A stretch of DNA of 64,000 nucleotides. Origin: Sphingopyxis fribergensis. GTDB lineage: Bacteria; Pseudomonadota; Alphaproteobacteria; Sphingomonadales; Sphingomonadaceae. Location: NCBI RefSeq assembly GCF_000803645.1, contig NZ_CP009122.1, positions 1,154,501 to 1,218,500 on the forward strand, written 5' to 3'. Under the pieces are notes generated by a model. It saw nothing but the letters and a program-made list of their open reading frames with translations, had not been told where the DNA came from and did not search any database. Of the stretch, positions 34,145 through 45,000 are shown piece by piece. Position numbers and translations under genes: made by a program. Numbering within the stretch: position 1 is the first letter of the stretch; each line of letters opens with the position of its first letter.

Positions 34145-35473
34145 ATGTGGACCTATCATCCCGATCTGCTTGCCAAACCGGTCCCGCGATACACCAGCTA
34201 TCCGACCGCGATGGAATTCGACGAGGCGGTCGGCGCAGCCGATTACGGCCGCGCGCTCGATGCGGTCGAGGCCGCGACGCCGGTCTCGCTCTATGTGCAC
34301 ATCCCCTTTTGCGAAAGCATTTGCTGGTATTGCGGGTGCAATACCGGCGCTTCCGGGCGCAAGCAGCGGCTCGCCGACTATCTGACCGCGCTCCGCGCCG
34401 AGATTGCCATGGTGGCGAAGCGGCTCGGCGGGCGCGGGCGCATCCAGCGCATCGCCTTCGGCGGCGGCAGTCCCAACGCGATCGCTCCGGTCGAGTTCGT
34501 GCGGTTGCTCGACCGCATCCTCACTGTCTTCGATGCCCACCGGCCCGACATTTCGATCGAACTCGATCCGCGCGGCTTCTCGGCGGAATGGGCGCTCGTT
34601 CTCGCCGCCGCGCATGTCACGCGCGTCAGCCTCGGCGTCCAGACCTTCGCGCCGCACATCCAGCAGGCGATCGGCCGCATCCAGCCGCTATCGCACATCG
34701 AGCGCGTCGTTGCCGGGCTGCGCCTCCGCGATATCGACGCCATCAACTTCGATCTGATGTACGGGCTGCCGGGCCAGACGCTTGCCGATCTCGACGAAAC
34801 TCTCGACGAAACGATCCGCCTTGCACCGAGCCGAATATCGCTTTTCGGCTATGCGCATCTCCCGCACATGATCCCGCGTCAGCGCCAGATCGACGCCAGC
34901 AACCTGCCCGATCACAAGCTGCGCTTCGAGCAGGCATGGCGCGGTTATGAGCGGCTCACCGATGCCGGCTATGTTGCCATCGGGTTCGATCATTTCGCGC
35001 TGCCCGCCGATCCGCTTGCCATCGCCGCGCGCGAAGATCGGGTGAACCGGAATTTCCAGGGCTTTACCGAGGATGACAGCCCGATACTCGTCGGCATCGG
35101 AGCAAGCGCAATCAGCCGCTTTCCCGATCTCCTCGTCCAGAATGAAAAGCGCGCAGGCGTCTACCGCGATCTCATCGCAGCCGGTCAGTTGACCGCCGTT
35201 CGCGGCGCATCGATCGACGCCGAGAACCGCGAGCGCGGACGGATCATCAAGGAACTTCTCTGCCAGGGCAGCGCCTGTCTTGAATCCGGATGGCTGCGCC
35301 CCGCGCAGACTGCGCTCGCCGATTATGAGCGTCTGAAAATCCTTCGCTGGGACGATGACCGGCTCGTCGTCGAAGACGATGGCTTGCCCTATGCGCGGCT
35401 AGTTTCGGCGCAATTCGACCGGTCCCGCGGCGCGATCAAGCAAGAAGATGTTGCGCAAATGGCCTCGATCTAG
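34145..35473 (+). CDS. hemN: oxygen-independent coproporphyrinogen III oxidase
   Basis: Radical-SAM enzyme that makes protoporphyrinogen IX without oxygen, supplying heme for cbb3 oxidase in low oxygen. The 442-residue protein has the cluster motif CESICWYCGCN (Cys56, Cys60, Cys63, with the extra Cys typical of HemN), FGGGSPN, the SLGVQTF and DLMYGLPGQT segments and the N-terminal RYTSYPTA motif that marks true HemN rather than the HemW branch. It follows the cco cluster and has an FNR box. Confidence 0.95.
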   Translation: MWTYHPDLLAKPVPRYTSYPTAMEFDEAVGAADYGRALDAVEAATPVSLYVHIPFCESICWYCGCNTGASGRKQRLADYLTALRAEIAMVAKRLGGRGRIQRIAFGGGSPNAIAPVEFVRLLDRILTVFDAHRPDISIELDPRGFSAEWALVLAAAHVTRVSLGVQTFAPHIQQAIGRIQPLSHIERVVAGLRLRDIDAINFDLMYGLPGQTLADLDETLDETIRLAPSRISLFGYAHLPHMIPRQRQIDASNLPDHKLRFEQAWRGYERLTDAGYVAIGFDHFALPADPLAIAAREDRVNRNFQGFTEDDSPILVGIGASAISRFPDLLVQNEKRAGVYRDLIAAGQLTAVRGASIDAENRERGRIIKELLCQGSACLESGWLRPAQTALADYERLKILRWDDDRLVVEDDGLPYARLVSAQFDRSRGAIKQEDVAQMASI

Positions 35474-35660
35474 ACACGCACCCCGGCCGGAATCCGGTTA
35501 GGCTCGTTTGCCGATCGGGGCAGCAATCGGTCCGTCCGCGTCCCGGCAAAAATGCCCGGCCTTCCAGTACGTGTTAATCCTGATGGGAAGGCGAGCGCGT
35601 CCGACGGATAGAAGCTACTTTATCCCGGCTATTTCGACCTTTGGGCGCAGGCCTATACGC
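35474..35660. other. gap between hemN and hemA remnant
   Basis: No gene seen. A GTACGTGT sequence at about 35567-35574 loosely resembles the TACGTA elements and may be the former promoter of the ALA synthase gene that follows. Confidence 0.3.
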
Positions 35661-35900
35661 TACAACCAGATTTTCAGCGATGCGATCGCGCGCCTGCACG
35701 AAGAGGGGCGCTACCGTATATTCCTCGATATCCTGCGTGCCCGCGATGCCTATCCTGGCGCGCGCTGCTTCGACGAGTCCAGCGAAGCTCGGCCGATCCC
35801 CGTCTGGTGCTCGAACGACTATCTCGACATGGGGCAGCACCGCAGTCCCATCTTCCGCTCTCGTCGATCTACGGCAGTGAACGGCGGTACGTGCATCTAG
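35661..35900 (+). pseudogene. hemA: 5-aminolevulinate synthase remnant (N-terminal fragment)
   Basis: From 35661 the frame encodes YNQIFSDAIARLHEEGRYRI, then FLDILRARDAYPGARCFDES and PIPVWCSNDYLDMGQH, which match the first 60-odd residues of alphaproteobacterial ALA synthase almost word for word. After DMGQH, where the enzyme should continue with the catalytic domain, the frame gives unrelated sequence and stops at 35900. No ATG lies at the expected position. The PLP-binding domain is absent, so this is a truncated extra hemA copy next to hemN; a full hemA must exist elsewhere. Confidence 0.75.
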
Positions 35901-35980
35901 AGGATGTTGAAGACGTGCAGCACCAGCCAAAGTAGCGACAGCCCCGCAAGAATACCAAGAAACCAGCCTTCTTTCCGCAT
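35897..35980 (-). CDS. 27-residue single-helix membrane protein
   Basis: A short frame starting at ATG 35980, preceded by GGAGG and GAGGA at suitable distance, encodes MRKEGWF followed by LGILAGLSLLWLVLHVFNIL: a positively charged N-terminus and one strong TM helix reaching the C-terminus. It overlaps the end of the hemA remnant on the other strand. Its size and design are like small oxidase-associated peptides (CydX, CcoM, CcoQ types), and it sits beside a cbb3 and heme locus, but the family is not recognised. Confidence 0.55.
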   Translation of the reverse strand: MRKEGWFLGILAGLSLLWLVLHVFNIL

Positions 35981-36105
35981 TGTTTCTCGTCCTCCGTCCA
36001 ATGGGCCACTGCAACCTCAATTGTAACAATTCAAGCGCGATCACGCCCGGCCGTCCATCGACCTATTGGATTAAGCCTTATGGGTTAGATTGTTGGGCTT
36101 GACCA

Positions 36106-36822
36106 ATGGGGGGCGAGGGTGCTGCACTCCCGCCGGGGGATAGCGTGCGCATACTCATCGTCGAGGACAATGCCAGGATTGGTGTTTTGACTGCCGAAGG
36201 GCTTTCGGCGATGGGATTTTGCTGCGACGTCGCACCGACGCTTTCCGAAGCTTCGGAGCTTCTTGCCGCGACCAGCTACGACATCATCGTACTCGACCTC
36301 GGGATGCCCGATGGCGACGGGCGTGCATGGCTGATGGTCGAGCGCGCCCATGGGCTGGTCACGCCGGTGATCATGCTCACCGCGCGATCGGCACTGGGCG
36401 ACCGCATCGATGGCCTCGACGCGGGGGCCGACGATTATCTCGTCAAGCCGTTCGCGGTCGAAGAGCTTGCGGCACGCGTGCGCGCGCTCCTTCGCCGGCC
36501 GGGTGCTCGCTCGACCCCGATCCTTTCTGTCGGCGCGATCCTCTTCGATACGATAGCGCGCGTCGGTAGCTGCCGCGGCGAACCCCTCCGCCTCAGTCTG
36601 CGCGAAGCCGCCCTGCTCGAATTGATGATGGTCAAGGCGGGCAGCGTCGTCAGCCGCGACCAGATCGAGGCATCGCTCTATTCCTTCGACGAACCCGTGA
36701 CGCCCAATGCCATCGAAGTGCTGGTATCGCGGGTCAGGAAGAAGCTCGCCGGCTTGGGTGTACACGATCAGTTGGTGACGCTTCGCGGCGTCGGCTATCT
36801 GATGCTGGAGCCCGTCGACTGA
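36106..36822 (+). CDS. OmpR-family response regulator
   Basis: A 238-residue receiver plus winged-helix regulator (225 residues if started at GTG 36145, which has GGGGGA upstream and removes a non-conserved 13-residue leader). The receiver has ILIVEDN, phospho-Asp in IIVLDLGMPDGDG, MLTARSA and YLVKPFA; the output domain ends TLRGVGYLML. Its ATG-stop overlap with the next kinase gene shows a two-component pair. The stimulus is unknown. Confidence 0.93.
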   Translation: MGGEGAALPPGDSVRILIVEDNARIGVLTAEGLSAMGFCCDVAPTLSEASELLAATSYDIIVLDLGMPDGDGRAWLMVERAHGLVTPVIMLTARSALGDRIDGLDAGADDYLVKPFAVEELAARVRALLRRPGARSTPILSVGAILFDTIARVGSCRGEPLRLSLREAALLELMMVKAGSVVSRDQIEASLYSFDEPVTPNAIEVLVSRVRKKLAGLGVHDQLVTLRGVGYLMLEPVD

Positions 36823-37844
36823 TGCAGCAGGGTCGCTCGATCATCGACGAACTGCGAACGGGTTTTGCCTGGATGGCCCTCACGGGCAGCATCGTGCTTG
36901 CCGCATTTCTGGTGGTCGATTTCGAACTGGTCCGGAGGGATATCCGCGAAAGCTACGGTCATATCGGCATTGTTCATGAGGTGATCGATCATGTCATTTT
37001 CCCGATCATCGTCCTGCTCGCACCCTTGGCGATCGCGACGCGATGGTTGATCGCCCGGGCGCTGAAGCCGCTGCATGACGCGGCGGAGTTCATTCACCAG
37101 GCAACCGGCCGCGAACGCGGTTTTCGCGTGACGCTCGCCGATTTTCCCATCGAAGCCTTGCCTTTTGCCGAAGCCGTTAATGCACTGCTGTCGCGTCTCG
37201 ACGATGCGGCCCGGCGACAAGAGGGGTTCGCCGCCGACGTCGCGCACGAGATCAAGACGCCGCTCGCGGTCGCCATGCTCGAGCTGGAGAGGCTCAAGAC
37301 CACCGATGCGGACCGCGTGATCGCCGGTCTTGGGGGGATGAACCGGTTGGTCGAGCAATTGCTGGTGCTCGCCCAGCTCGATGCTTACGCGGCCGCGCCG
37401 CAGCCGTTTCGACCGATCAATCTGGCGGACGCGGCATTGGAGGCGATCAAGCTCTGCGCGGTCGATGCGGCACACAAGGGGGTCGCGCTCGCGTATCGAG
37501 ACGAGGGTGGGCCGATGGTTATGGGCCGGATCGAGGCGGTGACCGCGGCGCTGCGCAATCTGGTCGAAAATGCCGTCCGGGTGACCGCTGCGGGCAAAGA
37601 GGTCGTAATCATGCGCGGGCCGGGGGCCCATATTCGCGTCGTCGATGGCGGACCCGGGATCGATCCCGCCCGGCTGCTTGCCTTGTCGGACCGTTTCCGG
37701 CGCGGCGAGCATGCGAGTTACGGCGGCGCCGGGCTGGGCCTGTCGATCGTCGCGCGAATCATGGAAGTGCATGGCGGAGCGATGCGAAGCCATCCGGACC
37801 AGCCATCGATCGAACTGGATTTCGACACTATTGTAGCGACTTGA
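36822..37844 (+). CDS. sensor histidine kinase
   Basis: A 340-residue kinase with two TM segments (about 17-33 and 54-75) enclosing a very short periplasmic loop, a HAMP-like linker, the H-box AADVAHEIKTPL, an N-box (NLVENAVRVT) and G-boxes (DGGPGID and GGAGLGLSI). The short sensor loop suggests sensing within the membrane or by a partner. It partners the upstream OmpR-type regulator. Confidence 0.93.
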   Translation: MQQGRSIIDELRTGFAWMALTGSIVLAAFLVVDFELVRRDIRESYGHIGIVHEVIDHVIFPIIVLLAPLAIATRWLIARALKPLHDAAEFIHQATGRERGFRVTLADFPIEALPFAEAVNALLSRLDDAARRQEGFAADVAHEIKTPLAVAMLELERLKTTDADRVIAGLGGMNRLVEQLLVLAQLDAYAAAPQPFRPINLADAALEAIKLCAVDAAHKGVALAYRDEGGPMVMGRIEAVTAALRNLVENAVRVTAAGKEVVIMRGPGAHIRVVDGGPGIDPARLLALSDRFRRGEHASYGGAGLGLSIVARIMEVHGGAMRSHPDQPSIELDFDTIVAT

Positions 37845-37993
37845 TACAGATTTCGCCCCCGTCAGCTTCCTGTAAGCAAAAACCGCTAGGTTGCTAAGAG
37901 AAGGATTCGGTAGGGCGGATCTTTCCGACGGACTAGCTCAAGACAAAAAGAGGGGAGCAGCTATCCTGGTTTCACAGCGGGTCGCAACCGTTG

Positions 37994-38737
37994 ATGAACT
38001 TTGGGGGAAATATTTTGTCCGCTGTATCAAGGGCGTTGGTTTGGGAACGGCAGTTGCTTTGCCGAAGCGGTCTCGCTTCCATTATCCGGCGCGAGTTCAG
38101 TCATTGCGACGTTGCAACCGCCGGTGATGCCGAACAGGCTCTCGACTGGCTGGCCGCAACCGGCGCGCACGGCATGCTGGTTCTCGACGGGGGGATCGAC
38201 CTGAAGTTTGTGGTCCCCGACGGTATTCGCGGATTGCGTCGCCGCTTTCCGCAGCTTTCGCTGGTGATCGTCGATTGGCGGCGCGATCGGGACGCGGTGC
38301 TCCGCGCCATTTCCGACGGCGCGCATGGTTTTGTTCCGAAGGACATGGAGCAGGATGAAATGCTCCAGGCCTTCCGGCAGGTGATGGCTGGTCAGGTCTA
38401 TGTTCCGCCGATCGTCAGCGATGTCGACGCGGAAACGCTGGCCAAAGGCTCTTCTGGTTCGCACCAAGCCTCGATATCCAGCCTCACCGAACGCCAGCGC
38501 GAAGTGCTGACGCATATGTCGATGGGCAAATCCAACAAGGAAATCGCCCGCTCGCTGCGCATCTCCGAAAGCACGGTAAAGGTCCATGTGGCCGCGGCAT
38601 TCCGCCTGCTCGGCGTGCATAACCGCGTTGGGGCGGTTGCTGCGCTGCAGAGCCGCGGAGACGCGTCGGCGCATCTCCGCGACCAATTTCTCGCCCGCCG
38701 CGCGAATGCCGATTTCCGGACGCGCGCTTTCGGATAA
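37994..38737 (+). CDS. LuxR/NarL-family transcription regulator
   Basis: A 247-residue protein with a receiver-like N-terminus and a clear LuxR HTH (LTERQREVLTHMSMGKSNKEIARSLRISESTVKVHVAAAFRLL). The receiver is atypical: the usual acidic pair at the first strand is missing (SRALVWERQLLCRSGL), while an Asp is seen in LVLDGGID and a Lys in FVPKDME. It may act without phosphorylation. The start is uncertain; no strong ribosome site is seen before ATG 37994. It lies between a two-component pair and the secreted peroxidase gene and might control the latter. Confidence 0.82.
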   Translation: MNFGGNILSAVSRALVWERQLLCRSGLASIIRREFSHCDVATAGDAEQALDWLAATGAHGMLVLDGGIDLKFVVPDGIRGLRRRFPQLSLVIVDWRRDRDAVLRAISDGAHGFVPKDMEQDEMLQAFRQVMAGQVYVPPIVSDVDAETLAKGSSGSHQASISSLTERQREVLTHMSMGKSNKEIARSLRISESTVKVHVAAAFRLLGVHNRVGAVAALQSRGDASAHLRDQFLARRANADFRTRAFG

Positions 38738-39065
38738 TATCATCGGAAACAGAATTATTCGCGCTCGCTCAGGCGAGTAAAAAGATCTGTGTCTTCTTAT
38801 TGGCCAAAAGTACTAGATAATATTGCCATGCCGATAGTGAAGAAGACTCATGGAGTCCCATATCGGGCTAGTACGTAAAGTCCAATCGACTCCTGCCCCC
38901 GATTTTTCTTAACCTCTCTTTAAGCCGTCGGGTGAGTCGATTTGATTCGCGACGTTCGGTCTTGCTGGCGGGGGGCCGCACCAGCTTCTGTTCAACCTTT
39001 CGTCCGCACGATTTTGCGGATGAGGCCGTGCGCGTCGTCGCATGCGGCCGAACCGGAGACGCGAC
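38738..39065. promoter_or_regulatory. upstream region of the secreted peroxidase gene
   Basis: A 328-bp gap with no gene seen. GTACGTAAAG at 38871-38880 resembles the TACGTA elements and is followed after ten bases by GACTCC, as at 13919 and 24471 (eight bases there). AATCGACTC (38884-38892) and GAGTCGATT (38934-38942) form a 9-bp inverted repeat that could fold in the 5' UTR. Confidence 0.45.
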
Positions 39066-42000
39066 ATGGTACAGCTTACAAAACACGACCTCAACTTCAT
39101 CCTCGCCCAGATCAAGATCGCAGAGGCACATGCTGCCGGTGGCGACCTTGCGGAGCTGGTCGCCGGTTATAATGGCAATGACGGGTTCGCACAGGCGCAT
39201 CTACTGCCTTACGGCCTCAGGACCGTCGACGGCAGCTACAATAATCTGTTGCCGGGCCGCGAGAATTGGGGCGCGGCGGACCAGTCATTCCCCGGCATCT
39301 TCACGCCGGAATATATGAACGACGCCGACGGCGACCAATATGACTTCAATCCGATGCCGAATATGGAGACCTGGTACACCAACAATAATTACGCCAACGC
39401 CGGCCCTGGATCGGGTTCGTCGCCTGGCCCGGGCAGCGGCACCGTGATCGACGCCGATCCGCGCATCATCTCTAATCTTATCGTCGATCAGACGCTGAAG
39501 AACCCAGCCGCCATTGCCGCCGCGCTGACGCATGCCGGCATGTCGGGTTCGGCCCTGATGACCGCGCTGACCCAGATCGTCGCAGCACGCGACGCGCTCG
39601 AAGCCGCCGTTGCTGCGGCCGCGGCGGCCGAGGGGACGATCGATGGGCTCAATGCCGATGTTGCTGCTGCCCAACTCGCTCTCGCCGACGCGCAGGCGGC
39701 CGATGGGTTAGCTGCGGCGCAGGCCGCGACCGACCTCGCCGCCTTCGAAGCTGCCGATGCCGAAGTCGCGCCGGCGATGGGCGCGCGCGACGTGAGCCTC
39801 GCCGCCTATGTGGCGCTCCTTGCCGACACGACGGATAACGGCGAGCAGGCTGTCGAGATCGCCGCTGCGCTGGAAGCCTATGGCGCGGCTGAAGCCGCCT
39901 ACCAGCTGGCGCAGGACAATGCCGAGGCGGCGGAAGCCACCTCGACCGCCTCTGCCGCGGCTGCTGCCGCTGCCGCCGCTGCTCTTCTGGCGGCGCAGGC
40001 CGCGCTCACCGACGCCGAAACCGCGCTCGCGGAAGCGCAGGCGGTCGATGTCGTCGTCGCCGACGCAAACGCCGCGCTCGACGCCGCCCTCGCCGAACAT
40101 GGTGTGGAGATGGACGGCAACACCGTTTATCTGCCCAACGTATCGCCCGACGAAGGACTGTCCTCGCCATTCAACGGCTGGATGACGATCTTTGGACAAT
40201 TCTTCGATCATGGCCTCGATCTGGTCGCGAAGGGCGGCAACGGTACGGTCTATGTGCCGTTGTCGCCTGACGATCCGCTCTATGTTCCGGGCGGCCAGAA
40301 CTATATTCCGCTGACCCGCGTGACGGTGGATGCTGGTGCCGACGGCATCCTCGGTACCGCCGACGACGGGCCGGGGCCGAAGAATCTGACTACCCCCTGG
40401 GTCGACCAGAACCAGACCTATGCCTCCTCGGCATCGAAGCAGGTCTTCATGCGCGAATATATCCCGGGGCCGGACGGAAAACCCGTTGCGAGCGGCCTGT
40501 TGCTCGAGGGCAGCAACGGCGGTCTTGCGACCTGGGCCGATATCAAGGCGCAGGCGCGCGACGTGCTGGGGATTGAACTCACCGACCTGAATGTGGGCAA
40601 CATCCCGCTGATCGCGACCGATCCCTATGGCAATTTCATCCCCGGCGCGAACGGCTATCCGCAGTTGGTCGAAGGCATGGGCCCCGACGGCCAGCTGGGT
40701 ACAGCCGACGATGTTCTGCGCGAAGGCAATCCGGCCGCGCCGGTCAGCGCGCAAGGCGTCGTGCTCACCGGCCATGCCTTCCTCGATGATATTGCGCACG
40801 CTGCCGTGCCGGTCACTATTTCCGTTCCGGTGCTCGACGATGCTGGAAACCCTGTGCTTGGTTCGGATGGCAATCCGCAAATGCGCCCAGCGCTCAATCC
40901 CGACGGCGACTCGGCGCTCGGTTATGCGAACGCAGACGGCTCGCCCGGTCCGCAGGGAATGCGTGGGCCCTCGGCCTATGACGACGAACTGCTCGACCGG
41001 CACTTTGTCGCCGGCGATGGCCGCGCGAACGAGAATATCGCGCTGACCGCGGTCCACCAGGTTTTCCATTCGGAGCACAACCGGATCGTCGAGCACACCA
41101 AGGAGGTGACGCTGGCGTCGATGGACCGCGCCTTCATCAACGAATGGCTGCTGACCGACCTGACCGATGCGCAATTCGCGACGCTGACGAACGGCAACCC
41201 GGCTGCGATCGCCACGCTGTCGGACTCGCTGGTGTGGGACGGCGAACGCCTGTTCCAGGTCGGCCGCTTCACCAACGAGATGGAATATCAGCATCTGGTG
41301 TTCGAGGAATTCGGCCGCATGATGCAGCCGGACATCGACATTTTCCTGTTCGAGCCATCGGCCGACATCAATCCCAGCATCGCCGCCGAGTTCGCGCACG
41401 TCGTCTATCGTTTCGGTCACTCGATGCTGCGGCAGGATATCGCGGTCATCGAAATGGATGAGGACGGCAACCCCGTTCAGAACGACATTTCGCTGTTCGA
41501 CGGCTTCCTCAATCCCGTGATGTATGACTCGCTCGGCTCGGCCGAGGAGGCTTCGGGCGCGATCATTCGCGGCATGAGCCGTCAGACCGGCAGCGAGATC
41601 GACGAATTCGTCACCGACGTGCTGCGCAACCAATTGCTCGGTATCCCGCTCGATCTGGCGACGATCAACCTCGCTCGCGGCCGCGACGTGGGCATGCCAT
41701 CGCTCCAGACGGCCCGCGAACGCTTCTTCGAGGCGACCGGCGACACGCTGCTGAAGCCCTATGAAAGCTGGGCCGATTTCGCGCTCAATCTCAAAAATCC
41801 GGCGTCGGTCATCAATTTCATCGCCGCCTATGGCACGCATGAATCGGTGCTCGACACGCCTGACAACCCAAAGACCGTCGAAGAGTTGCGCGAAGCGGCG
41901 ACTTTGCTGGTCCTTGGCGGTGCGGGCGCACCGGCCGACCGGCTCGATTTCCTCAATGCCGAAGGCGCTTATGCCAATGACGCCAAACTTGGCGGCCTCA

Positions 42001-45000
42001 ACGATATCGATTTCTGGATTGGCGGGCTTGCCGAAAAGAAGATGGCGTTCGGCGGCATGCTCGGGTCGACCTTCAGCTTCGTGTTCCAGATGACGATGGA
42101 AAATCTGCAGGACGCCGACCGTTTCTATTATCTGTCGCGTACACAGGGGCTCAACCTGCTCAACGAGCTGGAAAACAACAGCTTCGCCGAACTGGTGATG
42201 CGCAACACCGATCTGGGCGACGATCATTCGACCGCGCTGCCGGGCAATCTCTTCTCCGCGTTCGAGATGCCGCAGTTGGAAATGGACATCAGCAAACAGT
42301 TGGGCGCCGATCCGGAGACCGACGACCCCTTCATCGGCAACTTCACCAGTTTGGTCGAGCGCGTCGATGCCGACAATGATGGCGTCGCCGAATATCTCCG
42401 CATCAACAGCAACGAGCATTTCGTCGTTGGCGGCACCGAAAACGCCGATCATATCGTTGCAGGCGGCGGCGATGACGCCATCTGGGGCAAGGGCGGCAAC
42501 GACCGGATCGAGGCGGGCTATGGCGTCGACAAGGTGTTCGGCGGCGAGGGTGACGATATCATCACCAACGCCGGCACCGACATCGGCGAGGCGGATTTCC
42601 TCCACGGCAACGAAGGCAATGACGTCATCCACGGCGGGTCGGGCCTGTCGCTGCTGTTCGGCAACCAGGGCAGCGATTTCATCATCACCGGCCCCGACGG
42701 CAAGGAAGCCTTTGCCGGCACCGGCAATGACTTCGTCCTTGGCGGCACGGGCATGGACTTCCTGCTCGGGAACGAAGGCGATGACTGGCTGGAAGGCGGT
42801 CAACGCTTCGACACGCTGGCCGGTGAGAATTCGGAGCTGTTCTTCAACTCGTCGATCATCGGCCATGATGTGCTGAACGGCGGCAGCGGCGATACCGATT
42901 ATGACGCCGAGTCCGGCGACGACATCATGTTCCAGAACAATGACGGCATCCAGCGCTCGAACGGGCAGGCCGGTTTCGACTGGGGCATCCACAAGGGCGA
43001 TGTCACGGCCGCCAATTCTGACCTTGGCATCCCGATTTTCGAAACGCAGGAAGCCTTCATCCTGCGCGATCGCTTCGACCTGGTCGAAGGGCTGTCGGGC
43101 TGGAATCTCGACGACACGCTGACCGGACGCAGCCGCAGCACCAACGCCCGCGGCGAGTTGCAGAATACCGCGGCGATCCCGGGCCCCGACTCGCCACTCG
43201 ACTCCTACTCGAACGATCTGCTGGCAAAGAATGTCGATCTGATCGACGGGCTGGACGTGCTGGTCGCCCATCTTGGCGCGGGTATCCCGGTGACCAAGGT
43301 GGTCGATGGACAGACGATCCCCGTGCTCGACGAGAATGGCGTGCAGGAACGCATCATCTTCAGCACTTCGCAAGCTGGCGACATTCTGCTCGGCGGCGGC
43401 GGCAACGACATAATCAAGGGCCTCGCGGGCAACGACATCATCGACGGCGACCGCTGGCTCAACGTCCGTATCCTCGTCACGCCCCGGCCGACCGACACTT
43501 GGGAGGCATTCAGCGTCGACAGCATGACCGAAATCGCCCCGCGCATGGTCGCCGGCGAGATCAACCCCGGCCAGTTGTCGATCGTCCGCGAGATCATCGA
43601 CGGCGATGCGGCAAACACGAACACCGACATTGCGGTCTACACAGACGTGGTGGAAAACTACACCTTCACCCGCAATGCCGACGGCAGCATCACGGTCGAC
43701 CACACGGGCTTCGATGACGATGGCGGTGACGATGATCTGCCGGAAGAGGTTCAGAACCGGCCGCTGTCCGATGGCACCGACCGACTGTTCAATATCGAGG
43801 TGCTGCGCTTTTCGGACGGCAATGGCGGCACGGTCGAGATCGCGATCGACGATCTTCCGTTCGCCAACACGCCGGCCACCGGCGCCCCGGTCATCAGCGA
43901 CCTGACGCCCACCGAGGGACAGGCGCTGACGGTTGATGTTTCGGGCATCGCCGACGCCGAAGGTCTGGGTGCGCTCAGCTACCGCTGGCAGGTGTCGAGC
44001 GACGGTGGAACGACCTGGAACAACATTCTGGCCAATGCCACAGGTTCGAGCTTCACGCCCACCGATGGTATCTTGGGCATCGGCGGACAGGTCGGCGGCC
44101 TCATCCGTGTGGCGGTGAGTTTCACCGATGGTGACGGGAATGCCGAGACGCTGTTTTCGGCGCCGACCGGGGTCGTCGGCGACAATTGGGACGCGATCCC
44201 GTTCCTCGCGAATACGTTCAACGGCACGGAAGGCGACGACATCGCCGATGGGACCAACGGGCTGTTCGGTGCCGGCGCCAACGACACGCTCAATGGCAAT
44301 GGCGGCAACGACATATTGAACGGCGCCGGGGGCACCGACACGATCAATGGCGGCGCGGGCAACGATAGCGTAAACGGCGGCGCCGGCAACGACACGATCC
44401 TGTGGAACGCCGGTGGCGGTCGCGACATGATCGACGGTGCCGCAGGCACCGACACTGTTCGCGTGACCGGTGACGCCACCGCCGAAACCTTCGGCATCTA
44501 TACCCGTGCAGCGGCCGTCACAGCGGGCTTTACCGGCTTGGCTGCGGCGACTGAGATCGTGCTGACCCGCAACGGGCTGGTTATCGCGGAACTCGACAAT
44601 ATCGAAGAGATCGTGATCAACACGCTGAACGTCACGGCGAACGACGGCGGCGGTTTGAACCAGGGTGGCAACAGCGGCGATCTGATCCAGGTGTTCGGCA
44701 ATTTTGCCGCCACCAGTCTGAACTACAGCACGATCACGATCGAGGGCAGCGCGGCGAACGACACGGTCGACATCAGCGCGTTGCAGTCGGCGCACCGCGT
44801 CGTGTTCCGCTCGGGCGGCGGTGACGATGTGATCATCGGCCAGATGCGGGCACAGGATCGCTTCGAACTCGCCGAGGGCAAGACGATCGCCGATTATACC
44901 GCGACCGACAATGACGACGGCAGCACCACTCTGGCGAGCGAAGGGCACAGCGTGACCTTCTTCGGCACCACCGCCAACGCGCAGAATGCCGGCACCTCGA

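Noticed and set aside
4285..38740. A single large genomic island from the tRNA to the two-component genes
   Set aside because: No integrase, transposase or repeated attachment sequence was seen, and most genes fit the chromosomal style; only the ars block looks inserted.
38764..38777. CTCGC-TCAG-GCGAG followed by A-rich sequence as a terminator of the LuxR gene
   Set aside because: The stem is only 5 bp and the following run is A, not T, on the coding strand.
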